From: Bacteroidales bacterium
Lineage (GTDB): Bacteria > Bacteroidota > Bacteroidia > Bacteroidales > UBA932
DNA: 64,000 nt
Reading direction: 5' to 3'
Assembly (NCBI GenBank): GCA_017620335.1
Contig: JAFZQO010000004.1
Coordinates: forward strand, 1 to 64,000
Shown here one piece after another: positions 15,335-23,300 of the stretch (position 1 is its first letter; each line of letters begins with the position of its first letter). A program made the position numbers and the translations under genes. The notes beneath the pieces are model-generated. The model ran no database searches, had not been told where the DNA came from, and saw only the letters and a program-made list of their open reading frames with translations.

Positions 15335-15922
15335 ATGAAAAAGACTATCAATGCAGGTATCGGCGGAAGGAGTTTCACCATCGATGAAGATGCTTACAAC
15401 CGCCTGGATGCTTATCTTCGCTCTTTCAAGAGCCGCCTCAAGGACGTCCCCGTCACCGAAGTGATGGACGACCTGGAAGCGAGGATAGCAGAATTGTTTA
15501 CCGAAAAGGTCGGTTCCGGAGCCCGCGTGGTGGACATCGCACTCGTGGAGGAGGTCGTGAACCAACTGGGAATGCCGGACGGGAGCCCCGTGCCGGGCGA
15601 AACCGGGACGGGCTCCGCGGGCGCCGCGGGCGCGAAGAGCGCTGCGGCTGTGCCGCACAAGCTCTTCCGCGACCCCTCGGGCGCCCGCGTCGCCGGAGTC
15701 TGCTCCGGCCTCGCCCATTACTTTGACCTGGACGTCAGCCTCATCCGCATCCTGATGCTGGTGGCCATCTTCGCCGCGACGGCCGGATTCTGGATCTACA
15801 TCGTGCTTTGGATCGTTGTGCCGAAGGCGATGACCCCGGCGCAGCAGTGCGAGATGCGCGGCATCGTCCCTTCTGCGGAAAACATGGCGAAATACGCCCT
15901 TTTCAACGCTAAAAACAGATAG
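15335..15922 (+). CDS. PspC domain membrane protein
   Basis: This is 195 residues. The N-terminal 90 residues are soluble (MKKTINAGIGGRSFTIDEDAYNRLDAYL... MDDLEARIAELFTEKV). A Gly/Ala linker follows, then a PspC domain (about 108-168: KLFRDPSGARVAGVCSGLAHYFDLDVSLIRILMLVA with two membrane helices). PspC proteins act in envelope-stress signalling. The N-terminal part is clearly related to that of the PspC protein at 16251 (GG-x-x-FT, E-A-R-I/M-A-E-L), so the two are paralogues. It is first gene of the unit, 2 bp before the PadR gene. Confidence 0.88.
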   Translation: MKKTINAGIGGRSFTIDEDAYNRLDAYLRSFKSRLKDVPVTEVMDDLEARIAELFTEKVGSGARVVDIALVEEVVNQLGMPDGSPVPGETGTGSAGAAGAKSAAAVPHKLFRDPSGARVAGVCSGLAHYFDLDVSLIRILMLVAIFAATAGFWIYIVLWIVVPKAMTPAQQCEMRGIVPSAENMAKYALFNAKNR

Positions 15923-15924
15923 CC

Positions 15925-16254
15925 ATGGAAAGCAATATCGACAATGTACGCGCCCAGATGCGCAAGGGGATGCTGGAGTATTGCATACTCTGCATCCTGG
16001 CCAAGCGGGAAGCATACGCTTCGGCCATCATCGACGAACTGAAGGCGGCCAACCTTATAGTCGTCGAAGGTACCCTCTATCCCCTGCTGATCAGGCAGAA
16101 GAACCAAGGTCTGCTGACTTACCGCTGGGAAGAGTCCACCCAAGGGCCTCCCCGCAAATACTACTGCATCACGGACAAGGGCCGGGAGCAGTTAGGTGAC
16201 ATGGACACCGCATGGCAGGAAATGGAAACGGCTATCAATACACTCAGAGGATGA
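15925..16254 (+). CDS. PadR family transcriptional regulator
   Basis: This 109-residue protein is the short PadR type: a winged helix (QMRKGMLEYCILCILAKREAYASAIIDEL, EGTLYPLLIRQKNQGLLTYRWEES, GPPRKYYCITDKGREQL) and a short C-terminal dimerisation helix (about 90-109). PadR repressors usually bind inverted repeats in their own promoter and are released by a ligand. It sits between two PspC genes; its stop overlaps the next start as ATGA, so it probably controls the whole operon (inference). Confidence 0.92.
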   Translation: MESNIDNVRAQMRKGMLEYCILCILAKREAYASAIIDELKAANLIVVEGTLYPLLIRQKNQGLLTYRWEESTQGPPRKYYCITDKGREQLGDMDTAWQEMETAINTLRG

Positions 16255-17294
16255 AACAGATTGAAAAATACAGCATCGGTGGATATGCATTCACCCTTGA
16301 GAAAGAGGCCGCGCAGGCCGTAACTGAATATCTGAAGGAAATGTCCGTACACTACCCCAATCCCGAAATCGTCGAAGGGATTGAGGAAAGGATGGCCGAG
16401 CTCCTGCTGGAAAAGACTCCGGAGGACGGAATCGTCACCCTCGCCGCAATACAGCAGATCATGGGCATTCTCGGACGCCCAGAAACCATAGAGCAGGAAG
16501 AGCCGGAGCATGCCGCTCCGGAGGAGAAACCGCGCAAGAAACTCTACCGCGACCTTGAGAACGCCCGCGTCGCCGGCGTCTGCAGCGGCCTCGCGAGCTA
16601 TTTCAACGTAGACCCGGCGATATTCCGCCTCTGCTTCCTGGTCCTCACAATCATCGGCCTGGCAGGAGGGCTGCATATATATACGCCTGTCGTATCCATC
16701 TCGTTCCCGGTCATCTACATTATCCTGTGGGTGTGCATGCCCGCGGCGCGGACGGCGCGCCAGCGCTGGGAGCAGCGGGGCGAGGACGGCACTGCCGAGA
16801 GCCTGCGCCGCAACATAGAAAACGGCGCCGCCGAGGTCAGCGACGCCCTCCATCAGGTGGGCAAATCCCCCGCCTGGGGCCGTCTCGGCCGCATGTTCGA
16901 AATCATTTTCGGCCTGCTGCTCCTCATCATAGCCGTTTCCGGACTGTTCGCCTGCGGCCTCGGGCTCTTCGGCTGGGAATGGCTGGGACTGCGCGACGCC
17001 TATGACTCCCTCGTCAGGGAAGCCGTTTATGATTATCCCCGGATTGAAGCGGTCATAAATACTCCCTGGGTGCAGTGGCTTGCCGCCACCGTATGCTTCC
17101 TCCCCTTCCTGGGCATGCTCTACGGCAGCATCATGATGATCTTCCACTTCAAGTCACCCTCCTGGCATCCCGGACTGGTGATCTTCATACTCTGGCTTAT
17201 CGCGATAGTCGCTCTCGCCATCCTGGTCTGCAGCGTCATCCTTTCTACCGACATCCAAGACTCCTATTACGCTTTAAATTCCCTTTCCTTATGA
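16251..17294 (+). CDS. PspC domain membrane protein, long form
   Basis: This is 347 residues: an N-terminal soluble domain (MKQIEKYSIGGYAFTLEKEAAQAVTEYL, IVEGIEERMAELLLEK), a PspC domain (about 97-165: KLYRDLENARVAGVCSGLASYFNVDPAIFRLCFLVL), a charged amphipathic stretch (about 165-215), and then three more membrane segments (about 222-245, 275-300, 310-335). The start is the ATG that overlaps the PadR stop (ATGA); an upstream in-frame ATG lies inside padR. The end overlaps the start of a 20-residue peptide gene, again as ATGA. The tail after PspC resembles a second envelope-stress module and has no certain name. Confidence 0.88.
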   Translation: MKQIEKYSIGGYAFTLEKEAAQAVTEYLKEMSVHYPNPEIVEGIEERMAELLLEKTPEDGIVTLAAIQQIMGILGRPETIEQEEPEHAAPEEKPRKKLYRDLENARVAGVCSGLASYFNVDPAIFRLCFLVLTIIGLAGGLHIYTPVVSISFPVIYIILWVCMPAARTARQRWEQRGEDGTAESLRRNIENGAAEVSDALHQVGKSPAWGRLGRMFEIIFGLLLLIIAVSGLFACGLGLFGWEWLGLRDAYDSLVREAVYDYPRIEAVINTPWVQWLAATVCFLPFLGMLYGSIMMIFHFKSPSWHPGLVIFILWLIAIVALAILVCSVILSTDIQDSYYALNSLSL

Positions 17295-17353
17295 AAAAAG
17301 AGTCCTGGCTCAGCCTCCTGGCCACCATCCTGACCCTCCTGATACTGATCTGA
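17291..17353 (+). CDS. 20-residue hydrophobic peptide (smalltalk-like microprotein)
   Basis: ATG 17291 overlaps the stop of the long PspC gene (ATGA) and opens a 20-codon frame, MKKESWLSLLATILTLLILI. It has a basic start followed by one membrane-spanning segment. It resembles the first part of the small Bacteroidetes smalltalk proteins (MKK-x-x-W-x-x-hydrophobic), but stops earlier. Because it is coupled to the PspC-PadR operon it could be a partner or inhibitor of the PspC proteins (inference). It is too short for usual gene callers. Confidence 0.55.
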   Translation: MKKESWLSLLATILTLLILI

Positions 17354-17405
17354 CCTTGGTTATCGATATGCGTGTTTTATAACCATTTGATATACAAGTA
17401 ATAAC

Positions 17406-17443
17406 GCAAATGTCCCCTTCTGTTTTTGGAAGGGGACATTTGC
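17406..17443. repeat. Perfect 15-bp hairpin between convergent genes
   Basis: GCAAATGTCCCCTTC (17406-17420) and its exact complement (17429-17443) enclose an 8-nt T-rich loop. The T-run is in the loop rather than after the stem, so it is not a standard terminator on either strand, though it probably stops or protects transcripts of both neighbours. Confidence 0.6.
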
Positions 17444-17519
17444 TTAAAATGCTTCATATGAAGATCTTACAAAACACGGCCAGGTGAAGAAACCGCTTGG
17501 GACGGGAAGCGAAAGGTCA

Positions 17520-17610
17520 TTCGGGCCCGAAAATGGCGATTACGGGCCCGAAGGGAAGGGTGAAGGGACAAACGGGCCCGAAAATGGAGTTTTCAGGCCC
17601 GAAGGGGAAG
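17520..17610. repeat. Two-armed palindromic element B
   Basis: TTCGGGCCCG (from 17520) and CGGGCCCGAA (to 17552) form an arm around AAAATGGCGATTA. A second arm at 17573-17602 has the same layout around AAAATGGAGTTTTC. Together they look like a tandem duplication of a unit of about 51 bp that ends in GGGCCCGAAGGG. Confidence 0.7.
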
Positions 17611-17654
17611 CATAGGGGGAATCGCCGCAGAGGAGGGGCTAGCCGCGGAAGGAA

Positions 17655-18674
17655 TCAGTCGGCGGAGGGCCAGCCGGGGGCGCGGAGCGGGAGCTCGACG
17701 CCTTCAGGCGTCACGAGCACCGCGCCCGCCTCGGGCTGCGCCAGGTGGCCGATGATGTCGAAGGGCTGGAACTCGCGACGGAACTTCTCCAGGGAGAGGA
17801 TCGGAACGGCAAACAGCAGCCGGAAGTCCTCGCCGCCGTTCATGGCGGCCGAGACCGGATCGATGCCGAGTTCCTTTCCGAGCTGGAAGGAATTGCCTTC
17901 GAAGGGAATCTTGTCGGCGTACACCTTGGCGCCGAGGCCGGTGTCGCGGGCGAGCCGCTTGACGGCGTCCGCGAGCCCGCGGGTGACGAAGCAGCCGGCC
18001 GAGGGGATGATCTCCGAGGCCTCGAGCTGGCCGACCACTCCGGCGCTGAGTTCGGGCTTCAAATAAGCCGCGACCAGCATCTTGTACTGAGAAAGTGCCT
18101 TCTCGCGCTCGGCGTGGTCGGCAGCGCCGGCGTCGAAGCGGCGGCGCTCCCGCTCCAGGGCCTGCATACCGAGGTATGCGGCGCCGAGCGGCCCGCTGAC
18201 GCACAGCAGGTCCTTGGACCTGGAAGCGGGCCGCCGTTTCGCGGTCAGCAGCGCCGTCTCTCCAACGGCGGACACACTGATGCACAGACCGTTGCGCGAC
18301 GGCGCAAGGTCGAGGTCCACCTGGCGGAAGCCGTGCTCCTTCGCGGCCGCGACAATCCCCTCCCACAGTTCGCGCACCTGCGCGAAGTCGAGCTTGGCGG
18401 ACACACCGAGCCTGACGCTCAGCGCCGCAGGATGCGCCAGCTGAGCGTACAGCTCGCCCGTCGCGCCCAGCACGCTCTTGTAACCCAGGTGCTTGAGGGG
18501 GAAATATACGAGGTCGAAGTCGATACCCTCAAGCATCACCTTCGACGCGTAAGCGATGTATTCGCGGCCCGCAGCCTCGAAGCAGTCCTGCCCGAATGCC
18601 TCGAACGGCGTACCTTCGTAAAGGGCCTTGATGGCCTCTATCCTGCCTAAATCGGAGAAATCCTTTCCTGCCAT
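17655..18674 (-). CDS. thiL: ThiL-like (thiamine-monophosphate kinase family) protein
   Basis: This is 339 residues of the AIR-synthase/ThiL fold. Family landmarks: GRIEAIKALYEGT, FGQDCFEAAG, EGIDFDLVYFPLKHLGYKSVLGATGELYAQ, LLCVSGPLGAAYLGMQ, YLKPELSAG, DAVKRLARDTGLGAKVY and NGGEDFRLLFAVP. ThiL phosphorylates thiamine phosphate to thiamine diphosphate. Two metal/ATP sites look altered: the GDD motif is GQDC, and the usual GGDT region reads QVDLDLAPSRNGLCISV. Either this lineage has shifted ligands or the copy has reduced activity. It is monocistronic, with a promoter shared back to back with the Ntn hydrolase gene. Confidence 0.8.
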   Translation of the reverse strand: MAGKDFSDLGRIEAIKALYEGTPFEAFGQDCFEAAGREYIAYASKVMLEGIDFDLVYFPLKHLGYKSVLGATGELYAQLAHPAALSVRLGVSAKLDFAQVRELWEGIVAAAKEHGFRQVDLDLAPSRNGLCISVSAVGETALLTAKRRPASRSKDLLCVSGPLGAAYLGMQALERERRRFDAGAADHAEREKALSQYKMLVAAYLKPELSAGVVGQLEASEIIPSAGCFVTRGLADAVKRLARDTGLGAKVYADKIPFEGNSFQLGKELGIDPVSAAMNGGEDFRLLFAVPILSLEKFRREFQPFDIIGHLAQPEAGAVLVTPEGVELPLRAPGWPSAD

Positions 18675-18695
18675 GCGATGCTATTTTAGTAAATA

Positions 18696-18703
18696 CAAAA
18701 ATA
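18696..18703 (-). promoter_or_regulatory. -7 box before the ThiL-like gene
   Basis: TATTTTTG on the minus strand, 21 bp upstream of ATG 18674. Only 2 bp separate it from the opposing -7 box at 18706-18713. Confidence 0.5.
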
Positions 18704-18705
18704 GC

Positions 18706-18713
18706 TATATTTG
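18706..18713 (+). promoter_or_regulatory. -7 box before the Ntn hydrolase gene
   Basis: TATATTTG on the plus strand, 15 bp upstream of ATG 18729. The alternative TTG start at 18711 lies inside this box and is therefore rejected. Confidence 0.5.
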
Positions 18714-18728
18714 TCAAAACACACATCC

Positions 18729-19784
18729 ATGAAACCCAGGAAAATCATTCCCCGTATACTGGGCCTCACCGCCCTCGCGGCGCTCATAGGCGCCTGGGCG
18801 GTCTTCGGCCCCCTCGTCAAGGGTGCCTTATCCCTTCAGAAACTCGACGATGGCATCTACTACATGGAATTCAAGGGTGATGACGGCTTCGAAGGCCTCC
18901 TCGAGAGCGGAGGAGGAAGCGACGCAGCCGAGATCAGCCGCTACGTCATCAGATTCCTCTCCAAGGGATTCTCCGACGGGGCCATGCCGGTACCCACGGA
19001 CAGCCTCTACGCCTGCTCGGCCTTCACCGTCCGCGACCGGGAAGGCCGCTTCATGACGGGCCGCAACTTCGACTTCTACGACACCACCCCACTGATCCTC
19101 CACAGCCGCCCGAGGAAAGGGTATGAGTCCATATCGACCTTCGACCTCAGGTTGCTTGGTTTTGGAGACGACTGGAAACCTGACACTTTCAGCCATAAAT
19201 ACATGGCTCTCGCCACCCTCTTCTTCTCCCTCGACGGCATTAACGAGAAGGGGCTCGCCATCGCGGACCTGATGGCCGGCGACGACGTCGTGACCCATCA
19301 GGACCGCGGCAAGCCCGACCTCACCACCACGGCCGCGCTGCGCTATATCCTCAACCGCGCGGCCACGGTCGACGAAGCGCTGGCACTCCTCGAAGGCATC
19401 GATATGCACTCCGACATCGGCTCGGCCCACCACTTCGCCATCTCCGACGTGACCGGGCGTTCGGTAGTGGTGGAGTACATCGACGGGGAGATGGTCGCCA
19501 CCGACACCCCCATCGTCACCAACCACTACCTCGCGCCCGCCAAATACCTCGTCGGTCGCCACCCCAACGACCACCGCTACGACACACTTGAGGACAAGTA
19601 CGTGGACTGCCTGGGCGTCTTCGACGAGGACAGCCTCCTCGAGGCCATGGAGTCGGTCACCCAGACCCCGTCCGAGACCTTCGGCGGCACCCAGTGGACC
19701 ATCCTCTGGGACCTGGAGGCCCGCATCGCCACCTACTATTTCCGGAGGAACTTCGATAAGGGGTACCTCCTGCAGATAAATTAG
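18729..19784 (+). CDS. Ntn hydrolase, linear amide C-N hydrolase / acyltransferase family
   Basis: This 351-residue protein starts with one membrane anchor (about 6-28, ILGLTALAALIGAWAVFG). Cys96 in YACSAFTVRDREGRFMTGRNFDF is followed by the family pattern of Ntn hydrolases with N-terminal Cys (choloylglycine hydrolase, penicillin V acylase and C45-like enzymes). Later motifs are INEKGLAIADLMAGDD, AALRYILNRAATVDEALALL, HHFAISDVTGRSVVVEYIDG and TNHYLAP. Cys96 would become the mature N-terminus after cleavage. Such enzymes split N-acyl bonds (bile salts, N-acyl amino acids, acyl-homoserine lactones); the exact substrate cannot be told. It probably acts on the outer side of the inner membrane. 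Confidence 0.85.
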   Translation: MKPRKIIPRILGLTALAALIGAWAVFGPLVKGALSLQKLDDGIYYMEFKGDDGFEGLLESGGGSDAAEISRYVIRFLSKGFSDGAMPVPTDSLYACSAFTVRDREGRFMTGRNFDFYDTTPLILHSRPRKGYESISTFDLRLLGFGDDWKPDTFSHKYMALATLFFSLDGINEKGLAIADLMAGDDVVTHQDRGKPDLTTTAALRYILNRAATVDEALALLEGIDMHSDIGSAHHFAISDVTGRSVVVEYIDGEMVATDTPIVTNHYLAPAKYLVGRHPNDHRYDTLEDKYVDCLGVFDEDSLLEAMESVTQTPSETFGGTQWTILWDLEARIATYYFRRNFDKGYLLQIN

Positions 19785-19831
19785 ATTCCTTCGCTCCGAA
19801 CGACACGTGCTTCCCCCATTCCGGGAGCTGA

Positions 19832-19910
19832 CGGGAATGAAAACGGCGATTTCATTCCCGTTTCGCGGTTTTTCCGTCATTTGGGAATGAAAATGGCGTT
19901 TTCATTCCCA
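19832..19910. repeat. Two-armed palindromic element C
   Basis: Arm 1 is CGGGAATGAA (19832-19841) / TTCATTCCCG (19851-19860) with the loop AACGGCGAT. Arm 2 is TGGGAATGAAAA (19882-19893) / TTTTCATTCCCA (19899-19910) with the loop TGGCG. The spacer is rich in T and CGG. It lies between two genes on the same strand. Confidence 0.75.
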
Positions 19911-19934
19911 AAACAACAATTGGGGAGAAGTATA

Positions 19935-19966
19935 TTTGGATTATTCAAGTGAAAGCACTATTTTTG
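19935..19966 (+). promoter_or_regulatory. Promoter of the small membrane protein
   Basis: A -33 TTTG (19935-19938) and a perfect -7 TATTTTTG (19959-19966) are spaced by 20 bp. The start of transcription falls near 19973, so the in-frame GTG at 19949 cannot be used and ATG 19988 is the start. Confidence 0.7.
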
Positions 19967-19987
19967 AGTATAAATAACACAAAATAC

Positions 19988-20227
19988 ATGGAACGAACAT
20001 TCATAGAGAAGATCATCTTAGTCATTGCATGGGCAGGCCTGGTCGGAGGCATACTGTTCAGCATCCTGTATAGCAGGGGCGTATTTGAATCAGGGGCGGA
20101 GATGTGTTTCCCCAGGGGCGTCGCGTACCTCGTCGGCGGCATCGTCCTGTCCGTCGGTTGCTGGGCCATCCTTTTGGAACTGGTCGCCATCTCGGACAGG
20201 CTCAGGAAAATTGAAGACGGCAAATAG
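19988..20227 (+). CDS. Small two-helix membrane protein
   Basis: This is 79 residues beginning MERTFIEKIILVIAWAGLVGG. It has two hydrophobic helices (about 7-25 and 43-63), a short loop with EMCFPRG and a charged C-terminus (DRLRKIEDGK). It has no family name that I recognise and no domain beyond the two helices. It has its own well-formed promoter and a hairpin over its stop codon, so it is a free-standing unit and is very likely expressed. Confidence 0.75.
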   Translation: MERTFIEKIILVIAWAGLVGGILFSILYSRGVFESGAEMCFPRGVAYLVGGIVLSVGCWAILLELVAISDRLRKIEDGK

Positions 20228-20256
20228 CCCGGGTTTTTATATTTCCGGGCTGATTT
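20226..20256 (+). terminator. Hairpin over the stop codon of the small membrane protein
   Basis: AGCCCGG (20226-20232) pairs with CCGGGCT (20245-20251) across a T-rich loop, followed by GATTTTC. The stem starts inside the TAG stop. Confidence 0.5.
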
Positions 20257-20301
20257 TCAAGGCAAACGCCATCGTTCCGGCTTTTCCGTGGACAGAAGGT
20301 G

Positions 20302-23300
20302 CTATTTCTTGCCGACGGTGTAGGTGATGCCGAGGTCGCGGAGGCCGTAGATGAGCTCGCTGGTGACGGCGATCTGGTACTTGCGGGACTTGAACTCGAC
20401 GTTGTAGCGGGTCTGGGGGTCGTACAGGTACATTGACAGGTCGGTCTTGCCCTTGTTCTCCTTCAGCAGCTTGACCAGGCCCCGGCGGAACTCCTCGTTG
20501 AGCTGCGGGGTGTTGATGTTGATGGCGAAAGACTTGAGCATCGACTCGTTGACATTGCCCAGCAGGCTGACCTTCTTGACCCTGAGCCCGTAAGGCGCGG
20601 TCTTTCCCTGGGCGCGCTCCTCAGGCTTGAGGAAATACTTCTCCTTGATCTCAGCCTCTACGAAAACCTCGGAATGCAGCCCCAGAAGCGGCATCCAGGC
20701 CTCGCAGTCCTTGCCGAAAAGGGCGATCTCATAGGATCCGTCGAAGTCCTCGATGGTCGCGCGCAGCAGCGGCGAGCCGCTGCGCGTGCTGCCCTGCTTG
20801 CTGTCCACGACGATGCCGGCGAAACTTACCGTGGCGTTCTTCTTCGTCTGCTCGCACTCCTCCACCTTGGACTGGATATCTCCCACGCTACAGGTAGTAA
20901 AGTTCTCTATCTCAAAGGCATACCTGTCCAGGGGATGCGCGGAGATGTACATGGTCACGAGTTCCTTCTCCTGTTGGAGCAGTGCCAAAGTGTCCTCCTC
21001 GGCCGGCGCAACAGGCATGGCGGGACGCTTCGGCCTCATCTCCTCCACGTCGCCGAAAAGAGAGAAGGCGCTGTCCACTGAGTCGTTGCGGTAGTTGTCG
21101 GCATAGCGGGCGAGCTCGTCGATGAAGAGCTCGCCGCCCGCTCCGGGCATGAAGAACTGCGTGCGCTTGTATCCGAAGGAGTCGAAAGCCCCGGCATATA
21201 CGAGCGACTCGAGCGAACGGCGGTTGATGACTCCGCCCATCCTCTCCATGAAGTCATAGACGTCCTCGAAGAGCCCGTTCTCCTCCCTGTCCTTGATGAT
21301 CATGTCAACGACGTTGGAACCGAAGCCCTTGATGCCGGCCAGGCCGAAACGGATACAGCCGGCCTTGTTGACGGTGAAATGCGCCAGGCTCTCGTTCACG
21401 TCAGGGTTCAGGACCTTGATCTTGTGGGCCTTGCAGTCCGCCATGATCTTCTTGATCTCATCGCTCTTGGAGAGGTTGCAGGAAAGGTTGGCCGCCTGGA
21501 ACTCGGCGGGATAATGGGCCTTCAGCCATCCGGTCTGGTAGCTCACCCAGGCGTAGCAGGTGGCGTGGGACTTGTTGAAGGCGTACTGGGCGAACTTCTC
21601 CCAGTCCTTCCATATCTTGTCCATCATCTTCTCGGGATGGCCGTTTTCCACACCCTGCTTCATGAACTTGTCCTTGAGCTCCATCATCACGGCGATCTGC
21701 TTCTTTCCCATGGCCTTGCGGAGCTTGTCCGCCTCGCCCTTGGTAAAGGAAGCGAGCTTGCGCGAAAGGAGCATAACCTGCTCCTGGTACACCGTGACGC
21801 CGTAGGTCTCGGCGAGGTACTCCTCCATCTCCGGAAGGTCGTACTCGATCGGCTTGAGGCCGAGCTTGCGGTCCACGAAGTCCGGGATATAGTCCATAGG
21901 CCCCGGACGGTAGAGGGCGTTCATTGCTATGAGGTCCTCGAAACGCTCTGGATGCAGGCGCTGGAGCCAGGTCTTCATGCCTTCGGATTCGAACTGGAAC
22001 ACGCTCACGGTGTCGCCGCGGCCGTACAGCTCGTAGGTCAGCTTGTCGTCGATGGGGATGGCCTCGATATCTATGTCGATGCCATGGCGCTGCTTGATGT
22101 TGTCGAGGCAGGTGTGGATGATGGACAGGGTGTTGAGCCCGAGGAAGTCCATCTTGAGCATGCCGACGTCCTCGATGTAATGGCCGTCGTACTGCGAGGT
22201 CCAGACGTCCAGGCCGGTCTCCTTGTCCTTGGAGAGGCAGATGGGGATGTAGTCGGTGAGGTTGGCCGGGCCGATGATGGTGGCGCAGGCGTGCTGGCCG
22301 ACCTGGCGGATGCAGCCCTCGAGCTGACGGGCGTACTTAAGCACCTCGCGGTTGATCTCCGGACCATTTTCCAGCTCGTTCCGGAATTCCGGCACGAGGC
22401 GGAAGCAGTTCTCCAGGTTGATCTTGACGTCCACCTCCTCCATGCCTTTCTGGAAAGCCCTGGTCTCGACTTTTTTCTGTCCGGGATTGTCCGGATCGTC
22501 CACCTCAACCTCCTTGTCAAACCTCTTGAAACCCGTCTTGAGCTTGTCATATTTGGGATTGAACGGGTACTCTTTCTCAACCCTTTCGCTCAGGCGGTCC
22601 GGCACCATCTTGGAGAGGCGGTTGGACTCGTCGATGGAGACGTTGCTGATGCGGGCGACGTCCTTGATGGCGCTCTTGGCGGCCATGGTGCCGAAGGTGA
22701 TGACGCGGGAGACGTGGTCCGCCCCATAGGTCTTCTCGACGTATTCGTGGGCCTTCGTGAGGTCCTCGAAATCCACGTCGATATCCGGCATGGAAATGCG
22801 GTCCGGATTGAGGAAACGCTCGAACAGGAGGTTGTACTTGAGCGGATCGAGGTTGGTGATCTTCAGGCAGTAAGCCACGACGGATCCCGCCGCGGAGCCG
22901 CGCCCGGGTCCCACCAGGGACCCCATGGCGCGCGACGCGGCGATATAGTCCTGTACGATTAGGAAGTAGTCCGGGAATCCCATCCTGCAGATGGTCTTGA
23001 GCTCGAAGTCGAGCCTCTCGGCCTGCTCTTCCGTCAGGGTTTCGCCGTATCGCTCGTGCGCGCCCTTGTAACAGAGGTGGCAAAGGTAGGCGACGGACTT
23101 GCAGAAATCGTCCCCGCGGCAGTTGCCCTTCTTGTCGAAACGCCCTGCGTCGATGACGTCCTTGTACTCCTCGAAATGCCTGTCGATGTCGGCGAGGAAG
23201 TCCGGGTCGATCCTGAACTTCGGGAGGACGTGGTCCCTGTCGATGGAATACACCTCCACCTTGTCCGCCACCTCGAGGGTGTTGGCCAGGACTTCGGGAT

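Larger units (their letters stand above)
17354..17654. other. Convergent intergenic region filled with palindromes
   Basis: This is 301 bp between the PspC operon and the ThiL-like gene. It contains the 15-bp hairpin (17406-17443), the palindrome CTTCATATGAAG (17452-17463) and palindromic element B (17520-17610). No coding frame is convincing. Confidence 0.6.

Noticed and set aside
17520..17610. Regular repeats that might be read as a short CRISPR array
   Set aside because: There are only two units, they are self-complementary inside the unit, the spacers are not unique sequences of constant length, and no cas gene is near.
21379..22962. A 527-codon plus-strand frame inside dnaE, and similar long antisense frames in secDF (24471-26051), GH3 (6678-7898) and fusA2 (38011-39672)
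   Set aside because: They lie fully opposite well-known genes, have low-complexity, Val/Leu/Asp/Gly-rich products without domains, and are expected from the high GC at third codon positions.
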